Assembly: GCA_902796035.1 (NCBI GenBank)
Contig: CADBNR010000066.1
Location: forward strand, 1 to 44,268
Direction of reading: 5' to 3'
From: an uncultured Bacteroidales bacterium
Lineage (GTDB): Bacteria; Bacteroidota; Bacteroidia; Bacteroidales; Muribaculaceae
DNA: 44,268 bases
Shown here one piece after another: positions 32,266 through 42,400 of the stretch. The stretch's first letter is position 1. Every line of letters begins with the position of its first letter. A program made the translations under genes and the position numbers. Below the pieces are notes generated by a model, which saw only the letters and a list, made by a program, of their open reading frames with translations, was not told where the DNA came from and did not search any database.

Positions 32266-33924
32266 ATGAAAAGGATTATCAGAGGCGCATTGTTGTGTGC
32301 CGCCATCGTGACGGCCGGAATAGTGAGTGCGCAGAAAAGTAAGGACATGTCGGTGGCCCGCGGCCTGAACACGTTCAGCTCCATAGTCAAGGAGCTGGAA
32401 ATGAACTATGTGGACACTATCAATTCGGAGACGGCGTTCAAGGACGCCATCGACGCGATGCTGCAGACGGTGGACCCGTATACCGTGTATTATCCCAAGG
32501 AGGACCGCGAGGACATAAGCCAGATGACCACCGGCGAATATGCCGGCATCGGCGCCCTGCTGCTGTATAAGGACGGCGGCACATACGTGTCCGAGCCGTT
32601 CGAGAACAGCCCGGCGTACAAGGGAGGCCTCCGCGCCGGCGACCGATTGCTGAAGGTGGACACCGTCGATGTGTCGAAGTTCACCGTCGACAAGGTCAGC
32701 AAGCTGCTGCGCGGCCGCCCCGACACGCAGGTACGCATCCGCGTGCAGCGCCCATACGTCAAGGATTCCATACTAAACTTTACCGTCACCCGCGCCAAGA
32801 TACGCAATTCGTCGGTGCCTTACGCCGGCGTGCTGCCCGACAGCATCGGCTATATACGCATCACGCAGTTTATCGAGGACACCGGCAAGGATGTCCGCTC
32901 AGCCCTCGACTCGTTCCATGCCGAGGCTCCCGGCCTTAAAGGAGTGATAATCGACCTGCGCGGCAACGGCGGCGGTCTGCTGGAGCAGGCCGTGGACGTG
33001 GCCTCCAACTTCGTGCCAAAGGGCACCGAGATAGTGCGAACCATCGGCCGGGACAAGGACGCCACCAAAATCTACAAGACCATGCGCAAGCCCCTGTATC
33101 CCGATATGCCCGTGGCCGTGCTGACCGATGGCGGCACCGCATCGGCCTCCGAGATATTGGCCGGCGCCATGCAGGATCTGGACCGCGGCGTCTTAGTTGG
33201 TACGCGCAGCTTCGGCAAGGGACTGGTGCAGACCACGCGTCCCCTCCCTTACGGCGGTGTGCTGAAGGTGACGGTAGCCAAATACTACACCCCTTCGGGC
33301 CGGTTGATACAGAGCCTGGACTATAAGCACCGCAATCCCGACGGATCGGCGGCACGCGTGCCCGACTCTCTGACCCACGCCTACAAGACGCTGCACGGCC
33401 GCACCATACGCGACGGCGGCGGTCTGCAGCCCGATTCCACGGTGAACTGGAAGAAGGTGAACCGCCTGGTCTACAATGTGGTGAGCGACAACTGGTCGTG
33501 GGACTTCGCCAATAAGTTCAAGGCCACGCATCCCACCATCCCGGGCGCCGACAAGTTCGTGATCACCGACTCGTTGTACAACGAATTCAAGGCATTCATC
33601 GACCCGAAGAAGTTCAAATACGACTCCGCGATGGAGGAGGCCACCGAGGCGCTGCGCAAGGTGGCCGACGAGGAGGGATATATCAACGACGAGACCACGG
33701 CAGCCTTCGACAGCCTCAAGAAACTGCTGACGCACAACCTTGACCGCGACCTCGACACCCACCGCAAGCACATAGAGGAATACCTCGGCGGCGAGATAGT
33801 GAGCCGCTACTACTTCGACCGCGGGCGAACGCAGTACGGCATCCGCGACGACGAGGGCGTGGACGCCGCACGCGGCATCATCAAGGACAAGACGCTGTAT
33901 AAACGAATACTTTCGGGCAAATGA
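32266..33924 (+). CDS. C-terminal processing peptidase, S41 family
   Basis: 552 residues with a signal peptide (to about VSAQ, residue 22), so periplasmic. A PDZ domain (about 85-170, with GLRAGDRLLKVDTVDV) precedes the peptidase core: GYIRITQF, GVIIDLRGNGGG, VLTDGGTASASEI and GTRSFGKGLVQ. Ser293 and Lys318 are 25 residues apart, the spacing of the catalytic dyad in E. coli Prc. A C-terminal helical extension follows about residue 370. These enzymes trim the C-termini of exported proteins. The stop overlaps mfd by 4 bases (ATGA), an unexpected pairing of a protease with a repair factor. Confidence 0.94.
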   Translation: MKRIIRGALLCAAIVTAGIVSAQKSKDMSVARGLNTFSSIVKELEMNYVDTINSETAFKDAIDAMLQTVDPYTVYYPKEDREDISQMTTGEYAGIGALLLYKDGGTYVSEPFENSPAYKGGLRAGDRLLKVDTVDVSKFTVDKVSKLLRGRPDTQVRIRVQRPYVKDSILNFTVTRAKIRNSSVPYAGVLPDSIGYIRITQFIEDTGKDVRSALDSFHAEAPGLKGVIIDLRGNGGGLLEQAVDVASNFVPKGTEIVRTIGRDKDATKIYKTMRKPLYPDMPVAVLTDGGTASASEILAGAMQDLDRGVLVGTRSFGKGLVQTTRPLPYGGVLKVTVAKYYTPSGRLIQSLDYKHRNPDGSAARVPDSLTHAYKTLHGRTIRDGGGLQPDSTVNWKKVNRLVYNVVSDNWSWDFANKFKATHPTIPGADKFVITDSLYNEFKAFIDPKKFKYDSAMEEATEALRKVADEEGYINDETTAAFDSLKKLLTHNLDRDLDTHRKHIEEYLGGEIVSRYYFDRGRTQYGIRDDEGVDAARGIIKDKTLYKRILSGK

Positions 33925-36900
33925 CGCTGACGGAATGCGCGTCACTGTTCGTGACTGACTCCAAGCGTCGTGGCACCGCGCGGATGCTGAAGGACCGTGG
34001 CCTGAGACGTCTGATGTTCGCGGGGCTGACGGGGAGCGCACCGGCGGTGTTCCTCAGCACCCTCGATGTGCCGCTGGGCGTGGTGGTATGCAACGACCTG
34101 ACAGGCGCCGGCTATATGTTCAGCGACCTGACCGCCATACTCGGCCCCGACGCCGTGGCCATATTCCCCAGCGGCTACAAGCGCGACATCAAGTACGGCC
34201 AGCCCGACGGCCCGCAGCAGATACTCCGCACCGAGACGCTGGACCGCCTGCATGCCCCCAAAAGCAGTCTGACGTGGATCGTTACCTATCCCGAGGCTCT
34301 GGCAGAACGGGTGGCCGCTCCCGAGGCCATGGCGCGCGACACGCTCCGCTTCCATCCCGGCGACACGGTCAGGATCTCCGAACTTCTGCAACGTCTGCTC
34401 GACATGGGCTTCCACAAGGTGGACTATGTCTACGAACCGGGGCAATTCGCCGTCCGGGGCTCCATTTTCGACATATTCAGCTACAGCCGCGACATGCCCT
34501 ATCGCTTCGATTTCTTCGACGAGGACATTGACACCATACGCACGTTCAACATCGAGACGCAGCTGTCGGAGGGGAAGGAGGACGAGGCCGTGATACTGTC
34601 CGCCCGCGCTTCGGACGCCACAGGCGGCGTGTCGCTGCTCGACACGCTCGACGATGACACATTGCTGTTCTGTGCTGATCCCGACTTCATCACTGCGCGC
34701 GTGGCGTCAGTAGCCTCGCAGACCTATTCCGATTCAGCCGTCATAGCAGGCGAGGGAGACCCCGACTCGATGCAGAAGGTGGTGGATCCCGATGAGTTCC
34801 GCGCCCGCTTCGAGACGATGCGCGTGGCGCAGTTCACCCCCAACCGCGAGGCAGGCGAGAACATCGCCGGACTGGCGCGGATGGTGTTCGACACCGCGCC
34901 GCAGACGCTATATCATAAGAATTTCGATCTCATAGCCGATTCATTCGCCGACTTCCTGGCCAAGGGATACCGCATAATGGTGCTGAGCGACTCGGCGCGT
35001 CAGACCGACCGCCTGAAGGAGATATTCGAGGACCGTGGCGACGACATCGTCTTCACTCCCGTGGAACCGACGCTGCACGAGGGCTTCATCGACCGCGGGT
35101 CGAAAAGCTGTTTCTTCACCGACCATCAGATATTCGACCGGTTCCACAACTACACGCTGAAGGCCGACCGCGCCCGCAGCGGCCGCGTGGCGCTCAGCCT
35201 CAAGGAACTGAACCAGATAGAGCCGGGCGACTACATAGTGCACATAGACCACGGCATCGGCATATTCGGCGGCCTGGTCAAGACGGCGACAAACGGCCAT
35301 CCGCAGGAGATGATAAAGGTGTTCTTCCAGAACAACGACTTGGTGCTTGTATCAATCCACGCCCTGCACAAGCTGTCGAAATACCGTGGTCAGGAGGGCG
35401 CCGCGCCCAAGGTGAGCAAACTCGGCTCCGGGGCATGGCAGCGGCTTAAGGAGCGCACCAAGTCCAAGATGAAGGACATGGCGCGCGACCTGATACGCCT
35501 GTACGCCCGGCGCCGCCACGAAAAAGGTCACGCATTCCCCGCCGACAACTATCTGCAGCATGAATTGGAGGCATCGTTCGCATACGAGGACACGCCCGAC
35601 CAGCAGAAGGCCACGGCGGCCGTCAAGGCCGACATGGAGTCGCCGCGTCCCATGGACCGACTGGTGTGCGGCGACGTTGGTTTCGGCAAGACGGAGATAG
35701 CCGTGCGCGCCGCATTCAAGGCCGCCTGCGACAACAAGCAGACCGCGCTGTTGGTGCCCACCACCGTGCTGGCCATGCAGCATTACCACACGTTCCGCGA
35801 CCGTCTCAAGGATTTCCCGGTGCGCGTAGAGTTCCTGAGCCGCGCCAAGAAAGCGGCCGAGACCCGACAGATACTCGCCGACCTCAAGGCCGGCAAAATC
35901 GACATACTGATAGGCACGCACAAGATTATCGGCAAGCAGGTGGAGTTCAAGGACCTGGGTCTGCTGGTGATAGACGAGGAGCAGAAGTTCGGCGTGGCGG
36001 TCAAGGAAAAGCTGAAGCAGCTCAAGACCAACGTCGACACGCTGACCATGTCGGCCACGCCGATACCGCGTACGCTGCAGTTCTCGCTGATGGGGGCGCG
36101 CGACCTGTCGAACCTCAATACGCCACCGGCCAACCGACAGCCCATCAACACGACGGTGTCCGTGCTGGACGACGATACCCTCAAGGAAGCCGTCAGCTTC
36201 GAGCTGAGCCGCGGCGGACAGGTGTTCTTTGTCACCAATCGGATTCAGAATCTTTTCGAGCTACAGACCAAATTAGAGCGCCTGGTGCCGGGCGTACGCG
36301 TGGTGATAGCCCACGGCCAGATGCCGCCCGAGCAGATGGAGAAGGCCATCATAGACTTCTCCAACCGTGACTACGATGTGCTTCTGTCCACCACCATCAT
36401 CGAGAACGGCGTGGACATGCCCAACGTCAACACCATCCTTGTCAACAACGCGCACCGTTTCGGCCTTAGCGAGCTGCACCAGCTTCGCGGCCGCGTGGGG
36501 CGTTCGTCGCGCAAGGCGTTCTGCTATCTGTTCGTGCCTCCGGGCGACGCCATGACCCCTGTGGCGCGTCGCAGGCTGCAGGCCATCGAGTCATTCTCCG
36601 AGCTTGGCAGCGGCATACACATAGCCATGCAGGACCTGGACATACGCGGCGCGGGCAACCTGCTCGGAGCCGAACAGTCGGGCTTCATAGCCGACCTGGG
36701 ATACGAGGCGTATCAGCAGATACTGCGCGAGTCGGTGACGGAGCTGAAGACGGAGGAATTCGGCGACGAGTTCCAGGATGTGTCCGATGCCGCGACGGGT
36801 CAGGAGGAGTATGTGAACGAGGTGACGATAGAGAGCGACCTGGAATTGCGTCTGCCGCCTGAGTATGTGCCGCAGGAGAACGAGCGCATCACGCTGTACA

Positions 36901-37274
36901 GGCAGCTTGACAACATGGAACGGCCTGAGCAGGTCGAGGAATTCCGCGCAGAGCTGCGCGACCGTTTCGGCGCGATACCGGATGTTAGCGAGGAGCTGAT
37001 CAAGGTGGTGCCGCTTCGGTTCGAGGCAAAGAAGGCGGGCATAGAGCGTCTGGTGCTGAAGAACGGCCAGATGCGCGCATACTTCGTCGGAGCGGAGAAC
37101 AAGGCGTATTATCAGAGCCGGGCATTCGGCCGGATTCTGGAGTGGTTGGCCAGCAATCCGCGTGATGTCAATTTCCGCAAGGCCGGCGAGCGCAACCTGC
37201 TGGTGTTCTCGGGCATAGCGACCGTTTCGGACGCCCTGGGCGTCCTCGCTGCAATCACCGCCCCGCTGCAATAG
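33921..37274 (+). CDS. mfd: Transcription-repair coupling factor Mfd
   Basis: 1117 residues, full length. Mfd removes stalled RNA polymerase from DNA damage and recruits UvrA. The N-terminal UvrB-like part contains DKVDYVYEPGQFAVRG-like sequence near residue 170. The polymerase-interacting domain includes DYIVHIDHGIGIFGGL (about 437-452). The RecG-like motor carries CGDVGFGKTE (Walker A, about 581-590), LLVIDEEQKFGV (about 683) and TMSATPIPRTLQFSLMGARD. The C-terminal TRCF domain starts near 960. The ATG lies inside the stop of the S41 protease gene. Confidence 0.97.
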   Translation: MTLTECASLFVTDSKRRGTARMLKDRGLRRLMFAGLTGSAPAVFLSTLDVPLGVVVCNDLTGAGYMFSDLTAILGPDAVAIFPSGYKRDIKYGQPDGPQQILRTETLDRLHAPKSSLTWIVTYPEALAERVAAPEAMARDTLRFHPGDTVRISELLQRLLDMGFHKVDYVYEPGQFAVRGSIFDIFSYSRDMPYRFDFFDEDIDTIRTFNIETQLSEGKEDEAVILSARASDATGGVSLLDTLDDDTLLFCADPDFITARVASVASQTYSDSAVIAGEGDPDSMQKVVDPDEFRARFETMRVAQFTPNREAGENIAGLARMVFDTAPQTLYHKNFDLIADSFADFLAKGYRIMVLSDSARQTDRLKEIFEDRGDDIVFTPVEPTLHEGFIDRGSKSCFFTDHQIFDRFHNYTLKADRARSGRVALSLKELNQIEPGDYIVHIDHGIGIFGGLVKTATNGHPQEMIKVFFQNNDLVLVSIHALHKLSKYRGQEGAAPKVSKLGSGAWQRLKERTKSKMKDMARDLIRLYARRRHEKGHAFPADNYLQHELEASFAYEDTPDQQKATAAVKADMESPRPMDRLVCGDVGFGKTEIAVRAAFKAACDNKQTALLVPTTVLAMQHYHTFRDRLKDFPVRVEFLSRAKKAAETRQILADLKAGKIDILIGTHKIIGKQVEFKDLGLLVIDEEQKFGVAVKEKLKQLKTNVDTLTMSATPIPRTLQFSLMGARDLSNLNTPPANRQPINTTVSVLDDDTLKEAVSFELSRGGQVFFVTNRIQNLFELQTKLERLVPGVRVVIAHGQMPPEQMEKAIIDFSNRDYDVLLSTTIIENGVDMPNVNTILVNNAHRFGLSELHQLRGRVGRSSRKAFCYLFVPPGDAMTPVARRRLQAIESFSELGSGIHIAMQDLDIRGAGNLLGAEQSGFIADLGYEAYQQILRESVTELKTEEFGDEFQDVSDAATGQEEYVNEVTIESDLELRLPPEYVPQENERITLYRQLDNMERPEQVEEFRAELRDRFGAIPDVSEELIKVVPLRFEAKKAGIERLVLKNGQMRAYFVGAENKAYYQSRAFGRILEWLASNPRDVNFRKAGERNLLVFSGIATVSDALGVLAAITAPLQ

Positions 37275-37289
37275 CAGCGTCGGATATTA

Positions 37290-37361
37290 TAGCTACTATA
37301 GCTAAGGTAGCTATTTTAGCTATTATAGCTATTATAGCTACGATAGCGATCTTAGCTAAAA
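37290..37361. repeat. Eight-unit nonamer array TAGCTANNN after mfd
   Basis: Eight consecutive 9-base units: TAGCTACTA, TAGCTAAGG, TAGCTATTT, TAGCTATTA, TAGCTATTA, TAGCTACGA, TAGCGATCT, TAGCTAAAA. The first six bases are fixed and palindromic while the last three vary. The array starts 15 bases after the mfd stop and runs into the terminator. Confidence 0.95.
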
Positions 37362-37364
37362 CAA

Positions 37365-37394
37365 AAAAGGCTTCGCCGGACGGCGAAGCCTTTT
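37365..37394. terminator. Bidirectional terminator between mfd and gap
   Basis: AAAAGGCTTCGCC and GGCGAAGCCTTTT form a perfect 13-pair stem with a 4-base loop, with an A-run on the left and a T-run on the right, so it can stop both convergent genes. Confidence 0.92.
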
Positions 37395-37413
37395 GTTACG
37401 GTGGGAACGGGGA

Positions 37414-38433
<1,020 letters not shown>

Positions 38434-38574
38434 TTAAAATTTGGGTTGATTTGTATTTGGTTTATCTTGGGTTTTAATCCTTAATCTTGTTTTATCAGAG
38501 TCATCACAGTTATCTGAGCGGCTTCTGCTACTAATAAAAATGCTATCAATACTGATAGGTTGTCTTTTAGATTG

Positions 38575-38582
38575 CAAAATTA
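38575..38582 (-). promoter_or_regulatory. -7 box of gap
   Basis: On the minus strand TAATTTTG matches TAnnTTTG. No TTTG at the usual 19-21 bases is seen. The leader to the ATG would be about 150 bases. Confidence 0.5.
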
Positions 38583-38706
38583 AGAAATTTTTCGCAAATT
38601 TGCTGTATGTTTAGACAATTAATTGCAGCCTTGATTAAAATTAACAATCTCGGCCTTCAATCGTTATAACTTAGGTAGATGTTTTTATATTCATTTATGA
38701 ATGATT

Positions 38707-38853
38707 GATAGTAGCGCAGGCTGTCCCCAGCCGCGGAGATAGTAGCGCAGGCTGTCCCCAGCCGCGCACAGAAAATGACCAAAAGCCTTATGGAATTTTC
38801 CATATAGTCTTTTAACCCGGTTTTATGCGCGGCTCGGAGAGCCCACGCCACTA
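38707..38853. repeat. REP/BIME-like element: two direct copies and one inverted copy of a hairpin unit
   Basis: A 29-base word at 38707-38735 is repeated exactly at 38738-38766. A diverged inverted copy lies at 38826-38853, opposite 38740-38768. Each unit folds into a bulged hairpin (inner stem GGCTG-TCCC-CAGCC in the direct copies, GGCTC-GGA-GAGCC in the inverted one) preceded by GTAG or GTGG. The 114 bases 38740-38853 form one large imperfect palindrome with ATGGAATTTTCCAT (38790-38803) at the exact centre. The element ends 33 bases before mscL. Confidence 0.88.
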
Positions 38854-38886
38854 AAATTAGACATATTCACTAATAACTATATAAAA

Positions 38887-39327
38887 ATGGGAAAATTCAT
38901 CCAGGATTTCAAAGCGTTCGCCTTGAAGGGTAATGTAATCGACATGGCTGTCGGCGTAATCGTCGGCGGGGCATTCGGCAAGATAGTCAGTTCGCTGGTG
39001 GACGACATCATCATGCCTGTAATCACCATCTGCACGGGCAATACGGGCTTCGAGAACATGAAGTATGTGATACATCATGCGGAGCCGGCCGACGCGGCCT
39101 TGGGCAAGGCTGCCGTGGAGGAAGTGGCAATCAACTATGGTATGTTCATCCAGAACATCGTCGACTTCCTGATTATCGCGCTCTCCATCTTCATCGCGCT
39201 GCGCGTCACCATGAAGTTTATGAAGAAGGAGAAAGAGGAAGAGGCTGCTCCGGCACCCGCACCCGAGCCTACGGCCGAGGAGAAGCTGCTTACGGAAATC
39301 CGCGACCTGCTGAAAGAGCAGAAATAA
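38887..39327 (+). CDS. mscL: Large-conductance mechanosensitive channel MscL
   Basis: 146 residues. MscL forms a pentameric inner-membrane pore that opens under tension and saves the cell from osmotic downshock. The N-terminal amphipathic helix FIQDFKAFALKGNVIDMAVGV runs into the first, pore-lining helix (VIVGGAFGKIVSSLVDDIIMP). The periplasmic loop carries a small insertion (residues about 55-80). The second helix (IQNIVDFLIIALSIFIALR) and a charged C-terminal helix after a Pro/Ala linker follow. Confidence 0.96.
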   Translation: MGKFIQDFKAFALKGNVIDMAVGVIVGGAFGKIVSSLVDDIIMPVITICTGNTGFENMKYVIHHAEPADAALGKAAVEEVAINYGMFIQNIVDFLIIALSIFIALRVTMKFMKKEKEEEAAPAPAPEPTAEEKLLTEIRDLLKEQK

Positions 39328-39360
39328 ATAGCGTCGGCTCAAACGCCACACCCCATAAAT

Positions 39361-39390
39361 AAAGGCCCCGCCGGAATCGGCGGGGCCTTT
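39361..39390. terminator. Bidirectional terminator between mscL and the large secreted protein gene
   Basis: AAAGGCCCCGCCG and CGGCGGGGCCTTT pair perfectly over 13 bases around a GAAT loop, midway between the two convergent stops. Confidence 0.9.
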
Positions 39391-39412
39391 CGTATAGGGG
39401 TTAGAGGATTGC

Positions 39413-42400
39413 TTACTTAACAACCACCTTCACGCTCTTGTTGCCTGCGGTTACTACGTAAACGCCTGCCGGAACGGAGATGCTGCTGATTTCGGAAGCC
39501 TCGCCGTTGGCGATAACCTTACCGTCTGCAGAGCTTACCACAACCTTCTCGCCTGCGAAGCCGCGGACGATGATGGTGTTCTTGGCTGTTGCGATAGTCT
39601 TGGCTGCGCCGAGCTCATCGAGACCGGACTGTTCCTTCTCGAACTTGATCGTAGCGGTGTTCGATACGCGGCCTGCGCCCTCATCGAACAGTGCGACTAC
39701 CACATAGTCGTAAGTAGTGCCCTCTACAACGTTAGCGTCAGCGTAGTCGGTCTTCTCAACCGGAGCGTCGTTCAGTTTCACGCCGTCACGATATACATCG
39801 TAGCCCTTCAGCGAGATTTCGCCGGAGAATGCGGCTGCCGGAGTGTAGGTCACGTCGTCAACCATCAGCATGAAGCTTCCGGCTGCATAGCTGCGGATAG
39901 CGAAGCGTGTTGCGCCCTCGGGAAGGTCGATCTGATACTCGGTCCATTCAGCGGGAACTACGTCAACCTCTGAGCCTTCAACCAGGACGAAGTCATTGGG
40001 ATCGGTGCTGCCTGTGCTGTAGTAAACAGCAATCTTCTCGGGATAATCACCGGAGTAGCTGCGTGCCCAGAACGAAACGGTCTGTTCGCCACCGTAGAGC
40101 TGGGGCGAGATAGCCCAGTCATTAACCTCATTGTCCTCATAGCTGAACAGCGAGAACAGATATTTTGTACCGCTGTGGGCATCGAAGGTCTGGTTGCCGA
40201 TACCGGTGGACTGATCCCATACCCAGAAGCTGCCCTTGGTCTCGCCGGGAGTGATGCCGGGCAGATCCATGTTCTGGAAGCCACCTACACCTTCTTCGTC
40301 AACGTCAACGAATACCCAGTCGCCATATTCGGCTGCGAATGCATCGGCATCCTCGAAGTCGTCAGTCTTGGGATCGGGAGTAACAGCTGTCAGGTCGGGC
40401 TCGTTCCATGTCAGAGCCACGGAGTTCTCGCTGTTGGCTGCTGTCAGTTCGGTTGCACCGGGCAGTGTGGACTGCTTGGGTGTAACGGTTACAACGGCAG
40501 TCTCGTTGTTGGCCATGTTAGCGTCACCGGCCTGTACCACTGCACCGTAGTATTCGATGGGCTCGGTAGCGATGGGCGACATAGACTGTGCGAATACAAC
40601 CTGACCGTCGGCGAACGATGCCAGTTCGGCACCGGCCTTCTCTGCAACCTTCTCGCCGTTAGCATAGAGCTCGACGGTGTAAGCGGTGGCTGCGTTCAGA
40701 CCATAGTTGGCAATGTCAACTGTCACATCATAGTCAGCGCCGGTGGCAACCTTCTTGGGTGCTGCAGTCTTGATTGCTGCCATATCCTTCTGTACCAGGT
40801 TGATCAGACGATAGCCGTTCCATACAAAGTACTGCTTGTCTGCCGAGAAGTCGCAACGTATAGAGATCTTAACCCAATCCTTGTCCTGGAACTTGGCGGG
40901 AAGCTCGATGGGAAGCGTCTGGAATCCCTCGGGATAACCCATCAGGTAGGATTCGTTGAAGATTACCTCCTCAGGAACACCGTAAGCTTCGGCGTATACA
41001 ACAACGTTCTTGCAAGCGCCTACATAATACTGGAGTTCGAAAGTAGCCTTATTGGCACCCTTGGTCGAAATCATGGGCGGATACCAGAAACCGTACTGGT
41101 TGTCGGTGCCTTGTGCCACGATTGCGGCTCCCTTGGTAGCGAAGGCAGGATTGATTTGCTCAATGCCTGCGGCAGACAGATACTTATAAGTCATGCCACC
41201 CTGCGTGTTGAGCATCATGGGCTGGAGGTCGATTTGTGTATCGGCGAAATCCTCGATGGCGGGCATATCGTAAGGCTTGCCAAGGATTACGCCTAACAGA
41301 GATATATCACTTGTTCCTGCTGCGTTTGTCGCTGCGACGCCAAGCACGTACTGAGCCTGCTCAGTGCCTTCAGGAATCATGTCTGTCGTAGTGAACTCTG
41401 AGTTCTTTCCGAGGTCGAGAATCACCGGATAGTCATAGATGGGAATTCCAAAGAACTCACCGATCTGTACTCTCTGATGAACGGTGTAGGTAAGGTCGGC
41501 CTTATTGATGTAGCCGCCGTCAGCACCCGTTTCGGGAGCCGTAAACTTGCCATAGAGGCTGTAGGGAGTATTGCCGGGAGTCATCACGAGGTCGGAAACT
41601 GCATCGGGCACCTCGACGCCGGTGTATGCGCTTACGGTAACGGGGAAGCCGAGTACATCGCCCTGCATGGTCTGGATCGTGATGTCGTTGTCACCCTGGA
41701 GGGTCATAACCTCTACGGACTGTGCGGAACCGGCTGCTCCGGTTACGGTCTTGTAGTCAACTTCGGTCTCTACGGTTGCGGAAACCTGGCCGGACAGTGC
41801 GTTGCCGAGATTGTCCTTGGTAGGCAGGTTGAACTTGACGGTAGCATTCAGGGCACCCTGTGCGCCGGGAACAACGGTAACGTTCTCGACTTCGGCCGGA
41901 CCCTTGGCTGCCACGTCACTTACACTGATGTTGAAGTTGTTGACGCAGAGACGAAGCTTGTCCTTGTCGGAAACAGCCTTGACTGCGACATACCATTTGC
42001 CGGTGGCGGGAACCTGGAAGTAGCACTTCATTTCCTTGGCTTCACGCCACGTGATGTCGGTGGTGTCAAGGATCTTGGTCGTCATGCCGGCTGCGGTGTT
42101 CTCCTGGCCGATCCAGACTTCAAGTTTCTCTACGTATGAAGTGCTGCCGGCCCATGCGTTGAACGTGAACTCACACAGATTCTTCGTGTCGTTGATGATG
42201 ACGGGAGGAAGAATCAGGTAGTCGTCCGAAGCCAGACGGCTGTTATAAGCGATTCGGAATTCGGGAGCGCCCTGAGACGGAGTGTAGTATGTCCAAGCCT
42301 TGTTGTCGTTGTTGACGTCGAGGATGGTGAACAGACTTGCCTGCTGAGCGTCGGGCTCGAAGCTTGCGGGCAGATTGAAGGGCTGGCCGAACAGGACATC

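Noticed and set aside
38707-38766. CRISPR-like direct repeats (29-base word repeated exactly)
   Set aside because: There are only two direct copies separated by 2 bases, with an inverted third copy and no spacers or cas genes; the layout fits a REP/BIME-like element.
38657-38851. 64-codon minus-strand open frame before mscL
   Set aside because: It is translated out of the palindromic repeat element itself and uses no plausible start signal.
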